This document shows positions 1 through 4,771 of a DNA stretch of 5,575 nt, piece by piece. The position numbers and the translations under genes are program-made. Origin of the DNA: an uncultured Bacillota bacterium (lineage in GTDB: Bacteria; Bacillota; Clostridia; Peptostreptococcales; Anaerovoracaceae); contig CAUHLX010000192.1 in the NCBI GenBank assembly GCA_959606705.1, positions 1 through 5,575 on the forward strand, written 5' to 3'. The first letter of the stretch is position 1, and each line of letters begins with the position of its first letter. The notes under the pieces are model-generated. The model did no database searches, had not been told where the DNA came from, and saw only the letters and a program-made list of their open reading frames with translations.

Positions 1-389
1 CCCAGCATCCCGGTAATTTCCCGGATAAACTCTTGATCCACCGTCTTTCCATCCAATTTCAACGGTAAAATAATATTTTCCCAGACATTCAGCATGGGGA
101 TCAGATTATACTGCTGAAAGATAAAGCCGATTTTCCGGCGGCGAAACACGGTCAGTTCGTCGTCGGACAATTCTTCAAGGGTTTTTCCATCCACCGTCAC
201 AGTTCCCTCCGTTGGAACATCCAGACCGCCGATCAGATTCAAAAGTGTGGATTTTCCGCTGCCCGACGAACCGACAATCGCCACAAACTCTCCCTTTTCC
301 ACGGTCAGATCGACGCCGTCCAAAGCGCGCACCTGCGTTTCCCCTTCTCCGTAAATTTTCTTCAATCCCTTTGTTTCCAATATGTTCAT
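1..389 (-). CDS. ABC transporter ATP-binding protein, MacB/LolD/BceA type (partial, 3' end outside window)
   Basis: This is the N-terminal 129 codons of an ABC ATPase that would power a membrane permease from the cytoplasmic face. The sequence shows the usual order: an opening strand (MNILETKGLKKIYG), the A-loop region, Walker A GSSGSGKST at residues 40-48, and the Q-loop FIFQQYNLIP around residues 90-99. The sequence ends before the signature LSGGQ and Walker B motifs. The start at 389 is supported by GAGGGAG (403-397), 7 nt upstream. The short insertion-free N-lobe with 'GFIFQQYNLIP' is typical of the MacB/LolD/BceA branch, whose partners are FtsX-like permeases; such a permease is expected downstream but lies outside. 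The gene follows the kinase gene on the same strand after a 140-nt gap, so it is a plausible target of that two-component system. Substrate (peptide antibiotic, lipoprotein or other) cannot be told. It has no stop codon because it leaves the window. Confidence 0.96.
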   Translation of the reverse strand, partial: MNILETKGLKKIYGEGETQVRALDGVDLTVEKGEFVAIVGSSGSGKSTLLNLIGGLDVPTEGTVTVDGKTLEELSDDELTVFRRRKIGFIFQQYNLIPMLNVWENIILPLKLDGKTVDQEFIREITGML

Positions 390-396
390 CACGTTT

Positions 397-403
397 CTCC
401 CTC
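397..403 (-). promoter_or_regulatory. Ribosome binding site of the ABC ATPase gene
   Basis: GAGGGAG on the minus strand lies 7 nt before the ATG at 389. It fixes the start of the ABC gene, which would otherwise be hard to place in a truncated gene. Confidence 0.85.
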
Positions 404-412
404 TTGCTGATC

Positions 413-434
413 CGCCGGGCCCAACCCGCCGGCG
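413..434 (-). repeat. Short GC-rich inverted repeat before the ABC ribosome binding site
   Basis: The 6-nt arms CGCCGG (413-418) and CCGGCG (429-434) are separated by 10 nt. On the minus-strand transcript this would be a GC-only hairpin ending about 10 nt before the ribosome binding site of the ABC gene. It could affect translation or be chance in a GC-rich stretch; it is short and has no T-tract, so it is not a terminator. Confidence 0.35.
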
Positions 435-463
435 TCCCGGTGACTTTCGTCCTCCGCAAAGAA

Positions 464-495
464 ATATCGTCCGCATCCCTTTCTACGGACGATAT
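464..495 (-). repeat. 10-bp perfect inverted repeat between kinase and ABC genes (operator or weak terminator candidate)
   Basis: The arms ATATCGTCCG (464-473) and CGGACGATAT (486-495) are perfectly complementary with a 12-nt spacer. On the minus strand the repeat begins 34 nt after the kinase stop codon and ends 74 nt before the ABC start, and is followed by TTTCTTT. The position fits either a weak terminator or attenuator that lowers read-through into the ABC gene, or a DNA site for the neighbouring response regulator. The T-tract is interrupted and the loop is large, so the terminator reading is weak. No convincing promoter was found around it. Confidence 0.55.
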
Positions 496-529
496 CATAT
501 TGATGTCTCAAGCCGGTTTCCACAAGCTC

Positions 530-1513
530 TCAATTTTGTGACCTTTCCTCTTTCCATAAAAATAAAGAAAAAACACTGCCCGTTCCCACTTGGGAGCGGA
601 CTTTGACATAACCGTTTTGAGCTTTCATCACTTCTCTGACCAGATATAAACCGATCCCCAGGCCAGAGCTCTCGCGGACTCCCTCCGCGCGGTAAAACCG
701 GGTAAACACCTCGGCCTGTTCCGTTTCCGGAATACCGATCCCATCGTCCGCCACGTCGATCCGGGCAAAGAAGGGATACCCTTCCATGGAAACCGCAACC
801 GTCCCTCCGCGAGACGTATACTTGATGGCATTATCCACCACGTTTGCCAGCGCTTCAATGGTCCATTTCCGATCAAATACGGCGATTTCATCCGTCGGCT
901 CCACCGTCAGCCGAATTCCCTTCCGCCGGGCGTGGGGTTCGAACTGTTTCCGCACCGCCTCCAGCACGGGCCGGATCTCCTGTTTCCGCGGGCTTACCCG
1001 GATGATTCCCGTTTCCAGCCGGGATAATTTCATCAAAGCCTCAACGAAAAAATTCAGTTTTCCGATCTGCTCCCGAATTGCGGCAATCTCCGCCGCCCCC
1101 TCCGAAGGATGGCAGTCCTCCTCCGATGCCAGTCCTTCCTCCAGCAGCTGCGAATACAGTGTAATATTGGCGATGGGTGTCAGGGTTTGATGTGAAATAT
1201 CCGATACCAGCTTCTGTAGACGCTCCTTTTCCTGGGAAAGCCTGACGTACGCCGTCCGGTTGTCACAGAGGTAACGCCACATGCTGCTTTCCACCGCGGA
1301 AATTTTCGATTCGTCCAGCTGCCGGTCCTGAAAGGTCCCTTCGATGGCCTCATCCAGCATTGTTTGGATGCGATCCAGCAGCCGCCGTTCCCTCCTCATG
1401 AAATAGATGACCGTGTAAATCAGCGCGGCCAGCAGGAGGACGCCCGCCATAACGGACAGCACGGCAAACAACGGATCATTCATATGGAGCAACGGGTCCT
1501 TCATATGGTTCAT
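530..1513 (-). CDS. Sensor histidine kinase with one membrane helix and no extracellular sensor domain
   Basis: Membrane histidine kinase of 327 residues that would autophosphorylate and pass phosphate to the response regulator encoded just before it. A single hydrophobic helix spans about residues 15-38. A linker with a coiled-coil look follows (about 41-105), then the H-box SDISHQTLTP with His108. The ATPase domain has the N-box NVVDNAIKYT (Asn228), G1 DDGIGIP (256-262), F-box FTRFYRAE and G2 GLGIGLYL. All catalytic boxes are intact. The H-box form and the linker resemble a kinase group common in Clostridia, often beside ABC transporter genes (family knowledge). With one helix and essentially no outer loop there is no obvious ligand domain, so the signal may come from the membrane or a partner such as the transporter (inference). 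The ATG at 1513 overlaps the regulator stop as ATGA. Met4 and Met11 are alternative starts inside a small tandem duplication. Confidence 0.96.
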   Translation of the reverse strand: MNHMKDPLLHMNDPLFAVLSVMAGVLLLAALIYTVIYFMRRERRLLDRIQTMLDEAIEGTFQDRQLDESKISAVESSMWRYLCDNRTAYVRLSQEKERLQKLVSDISHQTLTPIANITLYSQLLEEGLASEEDCHPSEGAAEIAAIREQIGKLNFFVEALMKLSRLETGIIRVSPRKQEIRPVLEAVRKQFEPHARRKGIRLTVEPTDEIAVFDRKWTIEALANVVDNAIKYTSRGGTVAVSMEGYPFFARIDVADDGIGIPETEQAEVFTRFYRAEGVRESSGLGIGLYLVREVMKAQNGYVKVRSQVGTGSVFSLFLWKEERSQN

Positions 1514-1517
1514 ATGG
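1470..1517. repeat. 21-bp-period tandem duplication at the kinase 5' end, with three CATATG copies
   Basis: An 18-nt unit occurs at 1470-1487 and again at 1491-1508 with 16 of 18 positions identical. A shorter copy of its last 9 nt (TTCATATGG) follows at 1509-1517. CATATG thus occurs three times in 36 bp. In the kinase this gives MKDPLLH followed by MNDPLFA, and three in-frame Met codons. The duplication is in frame and lies before the membrane helix. Confidence 0.75.
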
Positions 1518-2187
1518 CATCACCCGCCCAGGTATAGCCGATCCCGTATACCGTCTTGATGCACCGGGGATTCTCCCAGTGATCGCCCAGCTTATTTCTC
1601 AGCCGATTCACCGTGACTGTAAGTGCGTGCTCGTTTACAAACTCCGTGTCGCCTTGCCAAACCTGGTCTATCAATTGGTTCCGGGTGAGATTCCTCCCTC
1701 GGTGTTCGATCAGACAGCGCAGCAGCTTCTGCTCCGTTTTACTCAGCTCGAGCACCTCATCTCCGTGGAAAAACTCCATTTTATCAAAGTTAAAGTAGAA
1801 TTCTCCGCTGCGAAAAACGCTCTCCGCGTCCCTTGCTTCGCGCAGCTGAACGCCGACTCTAGCCCGCAAAACCATCAAGCTGAACGGCTTGGTGATATAG
1901 TCGTTGGCGCCTAATTCCAAACCCGATACGATGTCCATCTCCATTTTATTCGCGGTGAGCAGGATGACCGGAACCCGACTTCCCATCCGAATCTCGGTCA
2001 GAAAGTCCATCCCGTTTCCATCGGGCAGATTCACGTCCAGCAGGACCAGATCCGGCGGCTGGGTCTTCATCGCCTTCCTGGCCGATTCCATCGAGTCCGC
2101 CTGCACGCAGGCGTATTCGCTTCTCAAAGCAAGCTTGATCCCGTCATTCAGATGTTTGTCATCCTCGACGATTAAAATTCGTTTCAT
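1510..2187 (-). CDS. OmpR/PhoB-family response regulator
   Basis: DNA-binding response regulator of 225 residues. The N-terminal receiver domain starts MKRILIVEDD with its acidic pocket (Glu9, Asp10), has the phospho-acceptor Asp51 in LVLLDVNLPDGNG, Thr78 in VILLTAN and Lys100 in DYITKPF. The C-terminal winged helix runs from about residue 130 to 222 and includes the recognition stretch NEHALTVTVNRLRNKLG and the wing IKTVYGIGYTW. The frame stays open to a TTG at 2208, but the ATG at 2187 starts the conserved first strand and gives the usual family length, so it is preferred; GAAGGGG precedes it at short spacing, and GAGGGAG lies further up. The stop overlaps the kinase start by 4 nt, so the two are translationally coupled partners. 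Likely targets are its own operon and the adjacent ABC gene (inference). Confidence 0.97.
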   Translation of the reverse strand: MKRILIVEDDKHLNDGIKLALRSEYACVQADSMESARKAMKTQPPDLVLLDVNLPDGNGMDFLTEIRMGSRVPVILLTANKMEMDIVSGLELGANDYITKPFSLMVLRARVGVQLREARDAESVFRSGEFYFNFDKMEFFHGDEVLELSKTEQKLLRCLIEHRGRNLTRNQLIDQVWQGDTEFVNEHALTVTVNRLRNKLGDHWENPRCIKTVYGIGYTWAGDAI

Positions 2188-2240
2188 ATCCCCTTCATTC
2201 TCCCTCAAACCACATCCGCGTCTTTCGTTTCCGTCAGTTT

Positions 2241-2249
2241 ATTTTATCA
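2241..2249 (-). promoter_or_regulatory. Extended -10 promoter candidate for the regulator-kinase operon
   Basis: On the minus strand TGATAAAAT (2249-2241) matches an extended -10 element (TGn followed by TAAAAT). The expected start of transcription is near 2234, an A, giving a leader of about 47 nt before the regulator ATG. No good TTGACA-like -35 box lies at 16-18 nt, which is tolerated when the -10 is extended. It is a prediction from the motif only. Confidence 0.5.
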
Positions 2250-2321
2250 TATATTACGGTGAAAACCAGAGCTTATCTCCAGTCCACAGGGACCCGGACG
2301 CGAAAGGCTGGTCCTTCTTCT

Positions 2322-2370
2322 TGAAAAAATTTAAAATTTCCTTGACATTTACCGGCCCGGCGCATATACT
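2322..2370 (+). promoter_or_regulatory. Strong sigma-A promoter of the cold-shock gene, with A/T-rich UP-like tract
   Basis: The -35 box TTGACA (2342-2347) is a perfect consensus match, the spacer is 17 nt, and the -10 box TATACT (2365-2370) has five of six consensus bases. An A/T-rich stretch of A and T runs at 2323-2340 sits directly upstream of the -35 box and looks like an UP element. Transcription should begin near 2376-2378, which leaves a leader of about 142 nt before the coding region. This is the clearest promoter in the window and implies high basal transcription. Confidence 0.9.
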
Positions 2371-2376
2371 AAAGAA

Positions 2377-2518
2377 GTATTCAAGATGTATTAATAGTTT
2401 CACATATTTTTAGAGATTATGATCATTTGATGCGTTCCAATCAGGTGATTGTGATTTGTAAAAATATGTGATTTTTTTATTACTCGCCGGATACAAATAA
2501 AAAAAGGAGGTACCCGCT
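2377..2518 (+). promoter_or_regulatory. Long structured 5' leader of the cold-shock gene (candidate RNA thermosensor)
   Basis: The leader predicted from the promoter is about 142 nt and very A/T-rich. It contains a perfect 13-bp inverted repeat, TCACATATTTTTA (2400-2412) with TAAAAATATGTGA (2459-2471), closing a 46-nt loop. In that loop CAATC (2438-2442) and GATTG (2447-2451) form a small stem with an AGGT loop. Directly after the first stem TTTTTTTATT (2472-2481) is perfectly complementary to AATAAAAAAA (2496-2505), whose last base touches GGAGG of the ribosome binding site. The two hairpins would stack end to end. Cold-shock mRNAs are known to use long leaders that refold with temperature (E. 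coli cspA); a similar role here is inference. The first stem plus T7 could also act as a terminator-like attenuator. Confidence 0.6.
2504..2510 (+). promoter_or_regulatory. Ribosome binding site of the cold-shock gene
   Basis: AAGGAGG is a near-perfect Shine-Dalgarno sequence 8 nt before the ATG at 2519. Its first two A bases are also the end of the A-tract that can pair with the upstream T-tract, so ribosome access may depend on whether that hairpin is open. Confidence 0.92.
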
Positions 2519-2719
2519 ATGACGAATGGTACTGTAAAATGGTTTAACGAGGAAAAAGGATTTGGATTTATCACCGTAGATGGTGGCGAGGACGTTTTCG
2601 TTCACTTTTCTGCGATCACCGGCGATGGCTTCAAGACCCTTCGCGACGGTCAGGCCGTAAGCTTCAACATCGTAAATGGCAATCGCGGCGCGCAGGCTGC
2701 GGACGTCACCGTTCTGTAG
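2519..2719 (+). CDS. csp: Cold-shock protein, CspA family (single cold-shock domain)
   Basis: Small cytoplasmic single-stranded nucleic-acid binding protein of 66 residues, the normal length for the family. It acts as an RNA chaperone that melts structures in mRNA. The five-strand OB fold is complete: MTNGTVKWFN opens the first strand, RNP1 KGFGFI lies at residues 13-18 and RNP2 VFVHF at 26-30, with aromatic residues Trp8, Phe15, Phe17, Phe27, His29 and Phe30 on the binding face. The C-terminus GNRGAQAADVTVL is typical except for Ala in place of the common Pro in 'RGPQA'. The gene is monocistronic: it has its own strong promoter, a long leader and a terminator 42 nt after the stop. Bacteria often have several paralogues, so which csp number this is cannot be told, nor whether it is cold-induced or constitutive. 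Confidence 0.98.
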   Translation: MTNGTVKWFNEEKGFGFITVDGGEDVFVHFSAITGDGFKTLRDGQAVSFNIVNGNRGAQAADVTVL

Positions 2720-2760
2720 GTTTTCCTCCAGCGGAGTTTACGATGGGGAGCAGCCCCTCA

Positions 2761-2808
2761 AAAAAAAACAGGATCATGAGCGTTACCGCTCATGATCCTG
2801 TTTTTTTT
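2761..2808. terminator. Bidirectional intrinsic terminator between the cold-shock gene and the yitT-like gene
   Basis: A perfect 22-bp inverted repeat (2761-2782 with 2787-2808) encloses the loop TTAC. The core CAGGATCATGAGCG is flanked by eight A on the left and eight T on the right, so each strand reads as a GC-containing stem followed by a U-tract. It lies 42 nt after the cold-shock stop and 24 nt after the stop of the converging yitT-like gene, and should end both transcripts. Confidence 0.95.
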
Positions 2809-2831
2809 CGGATTACGGTGTAAGCATCGCC

Positions 2832-3741
2832 CTAATCCAAATGACGGTTGCGGAAGCCTCCCCCAATGACGGCGATGCTTTCCGTAATAGTTACGAAGGC
2901 CTGCGGCTCGATCTCCAGCACGATATTTCGGAGTTTTGGCGTCTCCAGCGGACTGATGGCGCACATCAGCTGCTTCTTCGGCTGTCCCGAATAGGCGCCT
3001 ACCACGTCGGTCATGGTGACCCCTCGTCCGAACTCCTCCATCAGAGCCGCCGCCATTTCCTCCGCCCGTTCCGTGATCACGATCACCGTCCGTTTGGTGT
3101 TGATGCCCTCTACGATATAGTTTACCACCCGGCTGTTGATAAACAGAGTCAGAATGGTGTAAATCACCGTGTCGATGCCCAGGAACAGTCCTCCGATGCA
3201 GATGAGAACACTGTTGACGCCCAGAGAGGTGTTGCCGATGGGAATGGCAAAATACTTGAATAGAATCCGGCAGACCACATCCGTTCCGCCTCCGCTTCCG
3301 TTGCATGAGCCCGCCTCCTGCTCCGGTGAGGCAAGCTCCTCCTACGATGCAGGCCAGCACGCTGTCCGTTGGGGTTGGGAAATAGCCCGCCAGCTGAATG
3401 CCGCCGGTAAAGGCCAGCATGCCGATGGTAGAGAGGACCATGAAACTGCGGTTGACCAGGAAGTAACCCACGATCAAAACCGGAATGTTCATCAGCAGGG
3501 TCATGCGGGCCACATTCCACCCCCACAGCGCCCGGCCGAAAATAGCGATGGCGGTCAAGCCGCCTCCCAGCAGATTGATGGGCATATAGAAAAGACCTAC
3601 GCCCAGGCCGCAGACGATGCCTCCCACAATCACCAGACAGCCTTGTCCAATCCAGGCTTTGACCGTTTTCCGCTGGTGCGGATGTCCCCCGCTCTTGTTG
3701 AGCTGTTCCTCCGGTTTTCTCCAGCCTTCCTTCATTTTCAT
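2832..3741 (-). pseudogene. YitT-family membrane protein, interrupted by one frameshift
   Basis: The two halves of one YitT-family protein lie in different frames. The first half starts at ATG 3741 (AAAGGA 5 nt upstream) and reads correctly to codon 146 (3306-3304), with about four to five membrane helices between residues 31 and 146. The second half resumes one base on, at 3302, with NGSGGGTDVVCRILFKYF, then another helix and a C-terminal DUF2179 domain ending at a TAG at 2834-2832. That domain shows the expected pattern RGVTMTDVVGAYSG, then LMCAISPLETPKLRNIVLEIEPQAFVTI and VIGGGF. The present sequence has one extra base or lacks two (or a longer non-multiple of three), since the segment between GLM and the SGGGTD motif is shorter than I recall for relatives. 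Rejoined length is about 302 residues, close to the family norm. Function of YitT proteins is poorly defined. It may be a true pseudogene or a sequencing error; the rest of both halves is well conserved. Confidence 0.9.
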
Positions 3742-3796
3742 CGCCGTCCTTTCAACGAACTCCTCGCTCCGCCCATTGATTTTTTCGGGGTTCCAC

Positions 3797-4771
3797 TTAC
3801 TTAAACCACTTTTCCGTTTCCTCGAGAATTTCCTCCGCTTCCTCGCGCGCTTCCTCGATTCGGCTGGAGATGCTCTCCACCAGCTCCTCTTCCTTTTCCT
3901 TAATCCCCTTCATAAACTGTTCCGTTTCCGCCTTGTCCGCCGCGATCGCTTCCGGCGACTTTCTCCGGGGGATAAACCGCCGGGCGAAGGTCCCTTTTCC
4001 CCGGCCCTTGATATAGAACACTCCGATGATGGAAAAGATTACCGCCCCGATGAAGTTTACGATTAAGTCCTTCATGGTGTCCAGCAGACCGATGTCCAGA
4101 TAGCCCGGCCACTCGTGGCCGTTGATCACCACGCTTTCGATGGGCACCACCTGAGCCACGTTGACTCCCGCCGGATTCAAACTTACCGAGGCGATCTGCG
4201 TGATCCAGGTGTCCTTCTGCATGTCGGTGAGGGCGAAGCAGTCCATTCCGAACTCGAAGAATTCCCACAGGACGCCCACGGTCATGGAAAAGCAAAAGGA
4301 TACCATGGCCACGAACAGCGGGGACATTTGAATGGAAAACCGCTCGCTGCGGTTCAAAATATCGATCAGAGAAAACCCGATGGCCGCCATCAGGAACCCA
4401 TTCAACGTGTGAAGCATGGTGTCCCAGTGCTCGAAGCTCAGATAATACTCCTGAACCTCTCCCAGAATTTCCGCCGCGAAGATGAACAGAAGAATGATGA
4501 CTTCCAGCGTGTTCGGCAGCTCGATGTGCAGCCGTTTATCGATGAACGAGGGAATCATGAACAAAATCAGGGTCAGCACACACATGAACACATTATCGTA
4601 ATTGTGATTCAGGAACTGAGCGATCATCACCACGATGACCATGATCCGCAGCACCACGTAGAGCGTGGCTTTCTTTTTGTTGGAGCGAATCAGCTCCCTC
4701 GTGGATTCCCCCCGGCTTTTCTTTTTCTGTTCCGCTTTCTTTTCTTTTCTCGTTTCCTTACCCCTGCCCAT
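3797..4771 (-). CDS. Multi-pass membrane protein, DUF2238/YjdF-like (tentative), with charged C-terminal coiled coil
   Basis: Integral membrane protein of 324 residues, function unknown. Residues 1-34 are very rich in Lys and Arg, which suggests a cytoplasmic N-terminus. Hydrophobic segments lie at about 36-54, 60-77, 88-104, 118-138, 149-168 and 235-254. Polar residues sit at membrane borders in striking motifs: EILGEVQEYY (101-110), HWDTMLHTLNGF (115-126), GVLWEFFEFGMDCF (166-179) and DMQKDTW (183-189), then DTMKDLIVNFIGA (231-243). This pattern of acidic, His and Trp residues resembles the DUF2238/YjdF group as I remember it; the match is not checked. A loop at about 190-230 precedes the last helix. 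Residues 270-324 are highly charged, probably a helical coiled coil in the cytoplasm. The ATG follows the TPR gene's TAA with no gap, and GAGGGAG in the TPR tail serves as ribosome binding site, so the two are translationally coupled. Confidence 0.85.
   Translation of the reverse strand: MGRGKETRKEKKAEQKKKSRGESTRELIRSNKKKATLYVVLRIMVIVVMIAQFLNHNYDNVFMCVLTLILFMIPSFIDKRLHIELPNTLEVIILLFIFAAEILGEVQEYYLSFEHWDTMLHTLNGFLMAAIGFSLIDILNRSERFSIQMSPLFVAMVSFCFSMTVGVLWEFFEFGMDCFALTDMQKDTWITQIASVSLNPAGVNVAQVVPIESVVINGHEWPGYLDIGLLDTMKDLIVNFIGAVIFSIIGVFYIKGRGKGTFARRFIPRRKSPEAIAADKAETEQFMKGIKEKEEELVESISSRIEEAREEAEEILEETEKWFK

Noticed and set aside
175..498. A 107-codon minus-strand open frame overlapping the ABC gene start.
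   Set aside because: It overlaps the well-supported ABC ATPase in another frame, is very rich in Arg and Gly, and shows no domain.
494..523. Possible promoter for the ABC gene, with TATGAT (499-494) as -10 on the minus strand.
   Set aside because: No acceptable -35 box lies at 16-18 nt; TTGTGG is 20 nt away. The -10 match alone is not enough in A/T-rich sequence.
2188..2208. TTG start at 2208 that would add seven residues to the response regulator.
   Set aside because: The added residues lie before the first receiver strand, and the ATG at 2187 gives the normal family length.
2745..2757. Small GGGG/CCCC hairpin after the cold-shock gene.
   Set aside because: Only 4 bp with a 5-nt loop and no T-tract; the 22-bp terminator next to it explains termination.
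2758..3303. Continuation of the first yitT frame past the frameshift to a stop inside the terminator.
   Set aside because: After codon 146 the translation becomes Arg-, His- and Gly-rich nonsense and reads into the terminator hairpin, while the other frame carries the true C-terminal domain.
3300..3306. Programmed ribosomal frameshift in the yitT-like gene.
   Set aside because: No slippery sequence or downstream pseudoknot is evident, and the family is not known to use recoding; mutation or sequence error is simpler.
3169..3804. A 211-codon plus-strand open frame antisense to the yitT-like gene.
   Set aside because: Low-complexity His, Gln and Pro content, no ribosome binding site, and it runs opposite to recognisable YitT sequence.
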